Shown: positions 46,526 to 56,679 of the stretch, piece by piece
Layout: every line of letters starts with the position of its first letter
How positions within the stretch are numbered: position 1 is the first letter of the stretch
Source: Hamiltosporidium tvaerminnensis
Taxonomy: Eukaryota > Microsporidia > Dubosqiidae
Direction: 5' to 3'
Assembly: GCA_022605425.2 (NCBI GenBank)
Contig: CM061251.1
Span: 155,001-219,000 of the forward strand
Length of the DNA: 64,000 bases
The notes under the pieces: model-generated
Seen by the model: only the letters and a program-made list of their open reading frames with translations
Told to the model about the DNA's origin: nothing
Database searches by the model: none
Translations under genes and position numbers: made by a program

Positions 46526-49500
46526 TTATATGTTTTCTTCTACCTCTTTAACCACATTTGTCTCTTCTTCCAAATCCGGCTCTTCATTTATGTTATTGGT
46601 CGGTTCCTCTAAAGTGGTTCCTCCTTGTAAAATAAAGGGGGCTTTATATTTTGGTTTAAAATTTTTGGCACCATCTTCCTCTGTTTTCGCTTCTTTTAAA
46701 GGGGGTATTGGTTCCTCATGCATCTCTGATCTCATAATAATACCCATTGACGCTCTCTCCCAGCTCTCTTCGGCATTTAGTCCTGACTCAAGTCCTCTTC
46801 GTCGATCAAAGGAAATAGTTTCGACTGTCTTTTTAAGTACTATAGACTGAATGTATGCTTCTACATTCATGGATATTTCTAGTCTTTTAAGATGAGATTT
46901 ATGGTATTTTGTCACAATACCGTCCCAGGTCATCACATAAGGGATTATCTCAACACTACACCTATAAATAAGACCCAACTCATTGGCTAGCAGGTCATAC
47001 TTCCTAAGTTTTTCAGTTTCAACTATTTGAAGTGAATCTTGGGAAGTGATTCCTACTTCAATGAGTGTTATCTTATTCTTCTTCTTATCTAAAATAAATA
47101 TGTCCGGTCTGTTATTCCGAATTTTAACATCAGTTTTAATTCTGGTGTCCACTCTTATCTCTGCATACTCATTATCAAGAATTTCTTGAACTGAGTGGCT
47201 CCTTATTCGTTTTGAAGACTTAAACTTATATCTATTTAGAAGGAGAAGGTGTAGGCATCTAACCACTTCATTATGCCGTCTAGTGTAATCATGGCCTAGC
47301 ATTTTTTCACATCTAGTTGCTAGATGATCCACAGTCTTACCAGACTTCCCGCAATGTTGACACACACCATCTGCACCCCAGAATACATTTCTATCCTGGA
47401 TATAGCAGAACACAGCTTCATTTCGTGGCCTAATATTTCCTCTCTTTAGCCATCTTGAAGAGTCACTAACACTCACAAGCTCATTTTTCCTTGCATTATA
47501 TAACTTTGAATGGAGTTTTCGTTTTTCTATTTCGTTATATAGTTTTGCAAGTTGAGCTTCTTCTAAACTTTTCTTAGTGACTTCTTCTACCAACCTGTAC
47601 TTTACTTTTAAGAAGCCTTTTATTAGTGCAAGATGGGTTTTATTATTATTCTCCACCTTGAGGATTGCTGCTCGTCTAGTTGATATTTCTTTACTTTTTT
47701 CCAGACAATCCAAGAGTTGCAGAAGCATATGTTCGCTTCGCAACTCAACACTATGTAGACCTCTTCCAAGTTCTGTTCTAGGAAGATACAACCGCTCTTT
47801 ACATCCTGGGCGGAGATGTATCTTATTTTTAACCAACACCGCACGCACTGCCTCATCTAACTTAGAGAAGTCAGCCGGTTCAAGTCGAAGTACTCCTATG
47901 TGGTAGTTGATTAACGATATCGCATGTTGATTGATTGCAGAAAATAAATTTTTTGCGTTTAATCTAGTGTGACAAAGTCTTTCAACTCTTGATATAAGTT
48001 TGCTCTGTACTTCTTCAAATGAGCTACGTGTTAGGATTCCTCTGCTATCTTCTATTATTCCTAAATATTTGTAAACACTAACACCTTCTAGAAGAGTAGC
48101 AGTATCTTCACAACACGTATCATTTGTGGCTGACTTCTCTTTGTTAATCTCTAAGCCAATCACCTCTAAAAATTCCTTTGCCTCGCCTGTCATAGCACTC
48201 AATGTGGAGCTGTCTTTTGCAAGGAGCTTAAGATCATCAATAAACAAGAGATGATTAGTAGAATGGGATTCTGCATCTGTTTGTACTGTCACTTTTGTGT
48301 ATTTTTCATTAAGCTTTCGGCTTAATGGATCCATACACAACACAAATAACAAAGGTGACAGACTATCTCCTTGTAGAATTCCTCTATCAATCTTCTTGCT
48401 CATGATTTTTTCAGGCCCTACTGATATATCAATTTTCCATTTTGATATAATTACCTTAATAAATTTCAGGATCCAATCAGGTAAATTAAGGTTTTCAATG
48501 CATTGAGTTAAATAAGCATGATCTATTGACTCATAAGCTTTTTTTACATCAATCCATGTTGCCTTAAGATTATTTCCATACTCTTTATTTAAGGCAATAT
48601 TCAGTAGAGCCTGCTCTTTCGCTCCCTGCACACCTCTTACCGCCCCTAGTTGGTTCTCTGCAAGCAACCCTCGCCTTTCCACTTCGAGTTGAACGACTTT
48701 CGTTACACACTTTGTCGTTAACTTATAGAGGTTGGACATACAAGTGATTGGCCTGTAGTCAGAGCCTCTTCGTGGAATTCCTTTCGGTATCAAATACGTA
48801 AGCCCGCAGTAAAACCAATCAGCTTGAGGTGTTCCTTCTAAACATATAACTTTCACAATATCATAAAGATATTTGTGAAGAGTTGTAAGTTTCTTAATGA
48901 AAAAATTGTAAATACCATCAATTCCAGCAGCTTTCCAATTAGGGAGCCAATTAATGATATTCACAAATTCATCAAGTGAAGGAAACGTGGTCGGATGATT
49001 ATCTGATACAAATGGAATCAAATAATCATCGTACGTGACTGTGTCATCATTTTTGTTCCACATTGTAGACCAAAAACTCACAATTTCATCACGGCTAACC
49101 ACATGCTCGGATTCCACACGCTCGGATAACCCACGATAAAATCGACCTCGGAAAAGCTCAAACATACGATTCTCTTTTCGGAATTGCTTCCTACTTTCAT
49201 GCATCGTAATTTTTTTCTCGTAAACATTCAAAGACTCATTCTTCTTAACTAAAGCCTCAGAAAGATCAGTTACGCTGCTCAAGTTTAAATTAAACTCTCG
49301 CATGATTTTCTTAAGGCTCTTCGTTTCCGAAGTGGAGAGCTTTTCCTGCTTACGAGCTTTCTCGAGGAGATCTTTGGAAAGTACTAACTTAGAAATTTTA
49401 CTTTCTATGTTTTCCTTCCAAGCGGATCTAGGCTTCTCTTTACGTGTTGCCTCGTCATAGCATACCTGCGCAGCTTGCATGATATACGCGGCTTCCGTAA

Positions 49501-50287
49501 TTGACTCAGGTACATGAGCTCCTGCATATTCACCGACTATTCGATTTATGAGATCCAGAACTTTACTATCAACCAATTCATTTGGATGTTTTCTAGTTCG
49601 GACCACCACTTTTCCAATTTCGTTCTCAGAGATTTCTTTGATTTTACTCAAGAATTTATCTCTCAGGTTTATGTACTCCGTGGTGTCGGTCAAGGTGCAT
49701 GTATCAGCGAGACAAGTGGCGATTCTACGTCGCTCTCCATTCTCTTCTGATTTTACATCCTTTCCCATCTCACTTTGTGCCAATTTTTTTAACACTTCGA
49801 GAGTTTCAGTGCAGCCAAATTTCTCATTATAGTACCTGTGAAGCTCTGTCCAGCCATTTCTTGGCATTCTTTCAAACCTTGTCTGTACTGCAAAAAAAAC
49901 AATTCGAGGCCATTCCTTCGGGTCGGCTGTTACGGAATCGAATATCGTCCGCAATGCCATTAGCCTGTTACCTTCCGGAATAGCTAGAGTACAGGGGCTT
50001 GTCATGTCGTACGATGGCTCGCACGCAGAGACTTCAACCGAAGAGGGAACTGGTGCATTAGGCGAAGGTAAGGTGTCAAGCCCACTATTTTGCATTTTAC
50101 TGCATGTTTGGCTTGGTGGTGGAGGTGTTATTGTTGTGTAGGAGGAGGAAGGTAGGGGAATCGCCGGTGGGTGTAGCTTACATTTTTGTATCTCACTATC
50201 ACTCTTTTTCACCTCATCAGCGTCGTTTGCAGCCTTTATTTTGGTATTATTCGATATTTCGCTGCTAACATTTTTCTTTCTACCCAT
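46526..50287 (-). CDS. non-LTR retrotransposon polyprotein, R4/R2-type (RT + RLE)
   Basis: About 1250 residues from the Met at 50285-50287. The open frame runs on to 50395, but those extra codons come from A+T-rich transposon TIR. Order: a Pro-rich N-terminus (TPPPPS, SPNAPVPSS), an unassigned helical region of about 400 residues, then a reverse transcriptase (TYLIPKGIPRRGSDYRPIT, AVRGVQGAKEQ, WIDVKKAYESIDH, RGILQGDSLSPLLF, and FIDD as catalytic box at 48227-48238). After the thumb come a CxxC-x-H-x-C knuckle (CQHCGKSGKTVDHLATRC) and a PD-(D/E)xK restriction-like endonuclease (RPDIFILD, then ITLIEVGIT, then KYDLLANELG). This plan is that of R2/R4/NeSL-type target-primed elements. The frame is fully open, so the copy may be active or recently inserted. 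It is flanked by ATTGATTGC on both sides. Closest clade is probably R4/Dong, by inference. Confidence 0.9.
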   Translation of the reverse strand: MGRKKNVSSEISNNTKIKAANDADEVKKSDSEIQKCKLHPPAIPLPSSSYTTITPPPPSQTCSKMQNSGLDTLPSPNAPVPSSVEVSACEPSYDMTSPCTLAIPEGNRLMALRTIFDSVTADPKEWPRIVFFAVQTRFERMPRNGWTELHRYYNEKFGCTETLEVLKKLAQSEMGKDVKSEENGERRRIATCLADTCTLTDTTEYINLRDKFLSKIKEISENEIGKVVVRTRKHPNELVDSKVLDLINRIVGEYAGAHVPESITEAAYIMQAAQVCYDEATRKEKPRSAWKENIESKISKLVLSKDLLEKARKQEKLSTSETKSLKKIMREFNLNLSSVTDLSEALVKKNESLNVYEKKITMHESRKQFRKENRMFELFRGRFYRGLSERVESEHVVSRDEIVSFWSTMWNKNDDTVTYDDYLIPFVSDNHPTTFPSLDEFVNIINWLPNWKAAGIDGIYNFFIKKLTTLHKYLYDIVKVICLEGTPQADWFYCGLTYLIPKGIPRRGSDYRPITCMSNLYKLTTKCVTKVVQLEVERRGLLAENQLGAVRGVQGAKEQALLNIALNKEYGNNLKATWIDVKKAYESIDHAYLTQCIENLNLPDWILKFIKVIISKWKIDISVGPEKIMSKKIDRGILQGDSLSPLLFVLCMDPLSRKLNEKYTKVTVQTDAESHSTNHLLFIDDLKLLAKDSSTLSAMTGEAKEFLEVIGLEINKEKSATNDTCCEDTATLLEGVSVYKYLGIIEDSRGILTRSSFEEVQSKLISRVERLCHTRLNAKNLFSAINQHAISLINYHIGVLRLEPADFSKLDEAVRAVLVKNKIHLRPGCKERLYLPRTELGRGLHSVELRSEHMLLQLLDCLEKSKEISTRRAAILKVENNNKTHLALIKGFLKVKYRLVEEVTKKSLEEAQLAKLYNEIEKRKLHSKLYNARKNELVSVSDSSRWLKRGNIRPRNEAVFCYIQDRNVFWGADGVCQHCGKSGKTVDHLATRCEKMLGHDYTRRHNEVVRCLHLLLLNRYKFKSSKRIRSHSVQEILDNEYAEIRVDTRIKTDVKIRNNRPDIFILDKKKNKITLIEVGITSQDSLQIVETEKLRKYDLLANELGLIYRCSVEIIPYVMTWDGIVTKYHKSHLKRLEISMNVEAYIQSIVLKKTVETISFDRRRGLESGLNAEESWERASMGIIMRSEMHEEPIPPLKEAKTEEDGAKNFKPKYKAPFILQGGTTLEEPTNNINEEPDLEEETNVVKEVEENI

Positions 50288-50298
50288 GTTTTTTTTTT

Positions 50299-50400
50299 TT
50301 GCAATCAATATAATAATTATTTTTAAAAAATAAAAATTTAAAAAAAAATTAAAAAAATAGAAATTTATAAAATAAAAATTGAAAAAATAATTCATTCATT
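50299..50400 (+). repeat. left terminal inverted repeat
   Basis: Matches the reverse complement of about 51605-51720 with small indels. The tip also matches the tandem array at 46.3-46.5 kb. Confidence 0.8.
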
Positions 50401-50415
50401 ATAAAATTAACTCCA

Positions 50416-51585
50416 ATGTCAAATTCTTTTTCAGGTAAAAATACCAACGAGAACAAATATGATTTTCATGTAGGTGAAACACAGGAATGTATAGAGTGCG
50501 AAAATGACAATGTTTTGAAGTGTCTTGTGGAAACATCGGGATTACATGATGAAAATCACCCACTAACCCCAATTCCAACTCTGAGGAAACAAAAAGTTTC
50601 TATTAATGATCGGGAACGCATAATTGAAAAGAAATTAGAAAGCTATTCTATGTCCGCAATTGCCTCTATGTATCGAATAAATTACCAGACGGTTAATAGT
50701 ATCGTTAGACGATATTTAAAAACCGGCTTGGTATTTGTCGAGAAAGGAGGTGGTGATAGGCGCTCAAAGTTAAGCTTGGAAATAAAAGAGAGCTTACAAG
50801 CCTATGTTGATTTGGAATGTACAAAAACCCTGTATGAGTTGGCAGAATGGGTCAAATGTACATTTAATGTATATGGGTCAACTAGTACAATTGATCGCGC
50901 ACTAAGGGAGTTCCATTACACTCTAAAGCGTGTAACATTAGTGCCTGAGCGTAGAAATACACTTTCGACAATTGAGCTAAGAACCAATTACGCAACTAGT
51001 TTTCGTGAGTTGGAGGTTGATAACGATGACAAAAACTTTGTCTTTTTAGATGAAGTTGGGTTTGCAGTAGTCACACGCCCCAGTTGAGGTCGTAACATGA
51101 GAGGTGAATCTGCATACCTATCTGTAACAGCCGCTCGAAGTAGAAATATTTCAGTAGTCGCAGCAATGAACAAATATGGTATGATATACTATAAGATTCA
51201 TAAGAAGGCCGTAAATGGTGAGGATTTCAAATTATTTATTAAGGAGATCAATGAAAGTTGTCAAAGGCAAGGAATTTTGACTCCAATATTTGTAATGGAC
51301 AATGCGAGAATTCATCACTATCGTGGATTGAATGATGATGAGGAAATTGCTTCGTATCGAATAAAATATCTTCCACCTTACTCTCCATTTCTTAATCCAA
51401 TTGAGAATGTATTCTCAGTCTGGAAAAATAAAGTAATTCGAGGTGGTGCTCGTACTGAGCCTCAGTTGAGAATATTAATTTGTGAAAAATTTAATGAAAT
51501 CACGGGAGAACATTGTAGTTCTTTTTACCGTAAAATGTTAGGATATTTGCAAAAGGCTGAAGTAGGGCAAGTGATTCTTGAATAA
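50416..51585 (+). pseudogene. Tc1/mariner DD34E transposase with one in-frame stop
   Basis: 390 codons including the terminal stop. The N-terminus has a paired-type helix-turn-helix (RERIIEKKLESYSMSAIASM, then INYQTVNSIVRRYL). The catalytic Asp residues are in FVFLDEVGF and FVMDNARIHH; the Glu is in PPYSPFLNPIENVFSVW, with 34 residues between the second Asp and Glu. A single TGA at 51085-51087 interrupts the frame between the first and second catalytic Asp, in the family's SRG-type loop; the reading frame is otherwise continuous. It could arise by one C-to-T change in an Arg codon. This copy should be inactive unless the stop is read through or is a sequencing error. Tc1/mariner elements cut and paste at TA sites. 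Confidence 0.88.
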
Positions 51586-51604
51586 TAAATCTCAAGTACT
51601 ATTT

Positions 51605-51720
51605 ATAATTTTATTTTTTAAATTTTTATTTTTTTAATTTTTATTTTTTAAATTTCTATTTTTTAAATTTATTTTTTAAATTTTTATTTTTTTAAAAATA
51701 ATTATTATATTGATTGCAAG
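51605..51720 (-). repeat. right terminal inverted repeat
   Basis: Partner of the repeat at 50299-50400. It ends with ATTATATTGATTGCAA, directly followed by retroelement sequence. Confidence 0.8.
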
Positions 51721-54070
51721 GGAAAGTCATATATTTAGAGAACGCCTCAAGCCGATTGGTATTATTGTGGACTTACTTATCTGATACCTAAAGGTACACC
51801 AAAGACTGGTTCTGATTACAGGCCAATAACCCGTGTGTCAGACCTGTATAAACTGACTACAAAATGTTTTACTAAAGTGGTACAGGTTGAGGTGGAAGGG
51901 CGAGGGTTACTTGCAGAGAACCAATTAGGGGCAGTTTTTGGGTGTAGAGCGTAGACCTTATTGAATATTGCCCTAAATAAAGAGTATGGAAACAATCTTA
52001 AGGCAACATGGATTGATGTTAAAAAAGCTTATGATTCAATAGATCATGCTTATTTAACTCAATGCATTTAAAACCTTAATTTACCTGATTGGATCCTGAA
52101 ATTTATTAAGGTAACAATATCAAAATGGAAAATTGATATTTCGGTAGGGTCTGAAAAAATTATGAACAAGAAGATTGATAAGAGGATTCTACAGGGAGAT
52201 AGTTTGTCACCCTTATTGTTTGTGCTGTGTATGGATCCATTGAGCCGTAAACTCAATGAAGAATACGCAAAGGTGACAATACAAACGGAGGAGGCATCAA
52301 ACTCTACCAATCATCTCTTTTTCATTGATGATCTAAAGCTCCTTTCTAAAGACAGCTCAACATTGAGTGCTATGAAAGGCGAGGCAAAGGAATTTTTAAT
52401 GGTGATTGAGTTGGAAATTAACAAAGAGAAGTCAGCCACAAATGATACGTGTTGTGAAGATACTGCTACTCTTCTTGAAGAATATGTGTTTATAAATACC
52501 TTGGAATTATAGAAGATAGCAGAGGAATTCCAACAAGTAAGTCGTTTGAGGAAGTACAGACCAAACTTATAACACGAGTAGAAAGACTTTGTCGCACGAG
52601 ATTAAATGCAAGAAATTTATTTCAAGCCATTAATCAACATGCAATTTCTTTACTAAACTATCATATAGGTGTACTCCGACTTGAACCGGCTGACTTCTCT
52701 AAGTTAGATGATGCGGTGCGTGCAGTGTTAGTAAAGAACAAAATACATTTACGCCCAGGATGCAAAGAACGTCTATACCTTCCACGTAAAGAACTTGGAA
52801 GAGGTTTACATAGTGTCGAGTTCAAAAGCGAACATATGCTTTTGCAACTCTTGGATTGTCTGGAAAAACATAAAGATACATCGACCAGAAGAGCAGCAAT
52901 CCTAAAGGTTGAGAATAATAATAAAACCCACCTTTCACTAATTAAAACTTTTTAAAAATAAAATAGGGTTGTAAGAGGACGTCACAAAAAAGAAATTGGA
53001 AGAAGCCCAACTAGCTAACCAATATAACGAAATCAAAAACCGAAAACTACATTCAAAGTTATATAGCGCTAGAAATAACGAGCTGGTAAGTGTAAATGAC
53101 TCCTCAAGATGGTTAAAGAAAGGAAGTGTAAGACCACGTGATGAAGCAGTGTTCTGTTATATCTAGGATAGAAATGTATTCTGGAGTGCAGAAGGTATGT
53201 GTCAAAACTGCAACCAGTCTAGGAAAACAGTTGATCACTTAGCAACGAGATGTGAAAAAATACTTGGTCATAACTATACTAGACGACATAATGAAGTGGT
53301 ACGATGTATACATTTACTCTTGCTGAATAAATATAAGTTTAAGTCTTCGAAACGAATTAGAAGCCACTCAGTTCAAGAAATTCTTTATAACGAATATGCA
53401 GAGATAAGAGTGGACACCAGAATAAAAACTGATGTCAATATTCGGTGTAACAGACCCGATATTTTTGTTACAATAAGAGAAAAAATAAGATACCACTTAT
53501 TGAAGTAGGAATTACTTCTCCAAAGATTCACTTCAAACAGTTTAAAGGGAGAAACTTATAAAGTATGACCTGCTAGCGAATTAGCTGGTCTTATATATAA
53601 GTGTAGTGTTGAGATAATTTCTTATGGGATTACCTGGGACGGTATTATAACAAAATATCATAATATGTATGTGAAAAGATTACAAATACCTAAAAATGTA
53701 TAGGCATATATACAATCCATAGTACTTAAGAATACAGTCGAAACAATTTCTTTTGATTGACGAAGAGGACTTAAGTTTGGAGCAAAGGCCGAAGAGAGCT
53801 GAGAGAGAGCATTATTAACTGTTATTTTAGGAGCTGTGAGGCACAAGCAACCAACACCCTCTTTAAAAGAAAAGAAGAATAAGAGAGATGTTGTAAAACA
53901 AATAAATACCGAAAATATTATACCCTTTGTTTGGATGGTGTTACCACTGTAGTGGAACCAACAATAAATAAAAACGAAGAGTCGGATTTAGAGGAAGAGA
54001 TAAAAGTGGTTTAAATGGTGGAAAGAATAATTTAAAGGAGATAGGAATTTGTTAACAAAAATTTATTAAA
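51721..54070 (+). pseudogene. decayed RLE-type LINE copy (RT2), 5'-truncated
   Basis: A plus-strand copy of the element at 46.5-50.3 kb, beginning inside the RT domain. Open fragments: 52162-52512 holds the RILQGDSLSPLLF box and the FIDD catalytic box; 52716-52955 holds the thumb; 53197-53508 holds the Cys/His knuckle and the RPDIF part of the endonuclease. Stops and frameshifts between them make it inactive. The first Cys of the knuckle is kept (CQNCNQSRKTVDHLATRC). The 3' end at about 54010-54070 shows the terminal Glu-rich codons and the A+T-rich tail. It is truncated at almost the same position as RT3, in the opposite orientation. Confidence 0.88.
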
Positions 54071-54145
54071 TTTACTTTTAATTACAAAACCGATAAATAA
54101 TTTATAAAAGTTAAAATAGTTAAAACAAATTTAATCTTTTTTAAT

Positions 54146-55735
54146 TCATATATTTTTTAGCATCCTATTTGTACGATCAGTCTCTAGTTCAAAGTGGGAG
54201 GCAAATAATTCATTAAACCTGTTTATTCGATCAAGAACAGTGATTTCATCAGATGGATCAAAAAATTGACTTAAAAGGCTTAATGCATAAAATATCGGTT
54301 TTGATCCGAAATTCCCACGAGAGGTAATTTTAAAAGCATCTAATTTGATCAAATATACTGACTTTTCTTCAATATCATTGAGAATCATAGAATAGTTTAA
54401 AGTGTTTTTTTTTCTAATCACATTGAAAACATGATTTAAACGACCAATTATATTAAAAAGAGGCAATTCTAGAGCACTGTTTTTTGTTTCTTTGTTCTGA
54501 ATATATAGAAATAACATTGAATAGTAAAAATTATAATATGTAAATAATGTATATTCTTCTGATATGGGATTTGGTCTTAATTTATTTTTATTTTCATTAA
54601 AAAAATTAATATGCTCCATAAATTCGGCAATTCTTTTAAAGTTTTCAGGTTTAACTTTATACGAAATGTTATTTAGAGAGCAAAATATTTCTCTTATTAA
54701 ATAATTTAAAATTAATAATCGTTCAAAATAAAAGTTGGAATATAAAATATCTTTGGTATCTTTTGAAATAATTTGTAATTCTTTGTATGTATTTTCAGCA
54801 ATAATCATAAGCAAAAATGTAGGCAACATTGAGTCCAAATTCAGAAGGTTAGATGAATTTTTAGAGTTAAATATAAAATTCATGACTATTGCAAATTGAG
54901 GAAAAAAATGATATATTTTATCATTAAAATATTTAAGAAATATTTCAATCAAATACATTGCTGTAACTATATTTATCTCGGCCAATGGCATTTCGGATTC
55001 TATCTCATTGTAAGAATCAAATTTCGAAACCCGAGAAAGTTTTTCCTTTAAAAAAGTTAGACAGCTGTATAAAGTTTTTTCGGCAGACATAGACATTATC
55101 ATTGCTTCGAATTTTATTAAAGACGTATTTTTTGCAACTAAGGCTGGCCTTTTTGATAGTGTTACGAGCCAAAAAACTATAGTTTTTAAATTTTGATTTT
55201 TTAAATCTCCGTTTGTTAAAAACTCTTCTGAGCAGTGCATCATACTATCTAATTCAAAAATTTTATTTTTCTCGAGAATTTCCGATATTTTTGATAGAAA
55301 ATATTCATGTTGTTTATCATCATTAAAGCCAAATTTTCTTTCATTTTTATTAGAGAAAGGACCATCAATTTTTCCAACAGAGTAAGATCTTACATCTTTA
55401 ATTTTGGAATATTTTTCTGTTCGAATTCTAGCTTTTTTAATTGAAAATGAACTGTCGAAAGTTTGTCTTGTAGAATGTTTATAACTAACTGGCCTCTCTC
55501 TTTTGTGAATTGGCCATTTTATTCGTGTTCTTTTACGCACGATAACATTGCTTGCATTTATATATCCGTTAGCTTCATTATTTACCTTATTTTTTTTGTT
55601 GTTTTTAATGTCTGGAATATTAAAATTCGAGATTTTACTAACATTTTCATAATCAACAACCTTTTTTATTGTACGAACAGGAATGTTGGAACTCTGTGAA
55701 ATAGTTAGTAATGTAATTGCTAAAAATAGTTGCAT
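54146..55735 (-). CDS. secreted protein of unknown function, paralogue 2
   Basis: 529 residues. It starts with a compact signal peptide (MQLFLAITLLTISQSSN), then a Lys/Arg/Asn-rich low-complexity region (to about residue 120), and a helical domain homologous to the protein at 40957-42627. Shared strings include HEYFLSKISEILEK, PTFLLMIIAE, TKDILYSNFYFERLLILNYL, IREIFCSLNNIS, FNENKNKLRPNPISEEYT and LNDIEEKS. Similarity is highest in the middle of the domain and falls off towards both ends. CCCC lies three bases before the ATG (55739-55742 region) and a strong hairpin lies about 80-110 bp upstream (55818-55845). No catalytic motif or known family is seen. The pair probably arose by duplication before or during transposon invasion of the locus. 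Confidence 0.78.
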   Translation of the reverse strand: MQLFLAITLLTISQSSNIPVRTIKKVVDYENVSKISNFNIPDIKNNKKNKVNNEANGYINASNVIVRKRTRIKWPIHKRERPVSYKHSTRQTFDSSFSIKKARIRTEKYSKIKDVRSYSVGKIDGPFSNKNERKFGFNDDKQHEYFLSKISEILEKNKIFELDSMMHCSEEFLTNGDLKNQNLKTIVFWLVTLSKRPALVAKNTSLIKFEAMIMSMSAEKTLYSCLTFLKEKLSRVSKFDSYNEIESEMPLAEINIVTAMYLIEIFLKYFNDKIYHFFPQFAIVMNFIFNSKNSSNLLNLDSMLPTFLLMIIAENTYKELQIISKDTKDILYSNFYFERLLILNYLIREIFCSLNNISYKVKPENFKRIAEFMEHINFFNENKNKLRPNPISEEYTLFTYYNFYYSMLFLYIQNKETKNSALELPLFNIIGRLNHVFNVIRKKNTLNYSMILNDIEEKSVYLIKLDAFKITSRGNFGSKPIFYALSLLSQFFDPSDEITVLDRINRFNELFASHFELETDRTNRMLKNI

Positions 55736-56640
55736 TATGGGGTGACCTTTATATTTAATTTAATAACAACATTCGCTGTAATTTTTAAACCCCCCGTTCG
55801 CTCGAACCTCTTTATTTTGCTTTACCAGTGGTTTATGGTAAAGCACTGCAGAACATTTTGCGTCCTTCGTTAAAGGTGATTCATCTAAAAAAAATATTTA
55901 TCTATTTTTTGGAAAAGAGTCGTTTTAGAAATTTTGGCAGATAATTAAAAATTAATGAAATAATTGTACAAATAACGTTAAAAATTAAAACATAAAGAAA
56001 TAGAATTTAAAAATAAAAATATAAAAACCGGTTATTTATTAAATTTTCTTTTCATTTCCTTGAACTTGTTTATTTTTCATTTTTTTGTATATTTTGACTG
56101 TTAATATATTAATATTAACTGGATATCTATCTCAAAAAATGTATCATCCACAAAGAAAAAGTCACATGGATTTCATAAAATTGTAGATTTGTTGTAAAAT
56201 GCTTAGTATAGTCACTCTATCTGTAATATCACAAGCAAAATTTATATAATTTTATTTGGCGCTTTCAGTTGTTTTACGTTTTAATCATATAATCAGCAAT
56301 AAGCCTCTTAGTATCAATATTGTCATCATATAAAATATTTTTTTTAATTGATGCTTGTGTTAGACAACACTCATAGATCTAAATGTTTCCTAAAATCTCA
56401 CTATATCGTTTTCGGATGCAAAATTATGTTTTATCTAATTTTATATTAGCTTCAGTGAGATTATACTTTTGCTATTTAAATCAATGTTCATTATTGTATT
56501 CTACCAATCCTGATTGATTTATGAGGCTTTACCTGAATATAAATAAAAACTTGATTTGTTTACCTTTGTGTGTTGTTAAATTTAAAATATACAATAGTGT
56601 TTCAAAGTAATCAATTTATTTTTCGTTAAATTTAAACATT
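55736..56640. other. spacer with an upstream hairpin
   Basis: Upstream of paralogue 2. Contains the perfect hairpin at 55818-55845. Otherwise A+T-rich without a gene. Confidence 0.45.
55818..55845. promoter_or_regulatory. perfect 10-bp stem hairpin upstream of paralogue 2
   Basis: TGCTTTACCA at 55818-55827 pairs with TGGTAAAGCA at 55836-55845 across an 8-nt loop. It lies about 80 bp upstream of the gene in a locally G+C-richer patch. It could be an operator-like palindrome or a transcript hairpin. No T-run makes it a simple terminator. Confidence 0.5.
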
Positions 56641-56679
56641 TCTTCTTTCCAACGAAAGTTCACGGTCTGGTCACTTTTT

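Larger units (their letters stand above)
50299..51720 (+). mobile_element. Tc1/mariner-type DNA transposon with long TIRs
   Basis: A transposase gene bounded by imperfect inverted repeats of about 100 bp. Both ends read TTGCAATCAATATAATAATT from outside in, followed by matched A/T-rich sequence including AATAGAAATTT. The left end abuts the start of the LINE ORF; the right end abuts the internal sequence of RT2 at 51721. A clear TA duplication is not visible, probably because later insertions removed the original flank. Confidence 0.82.
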
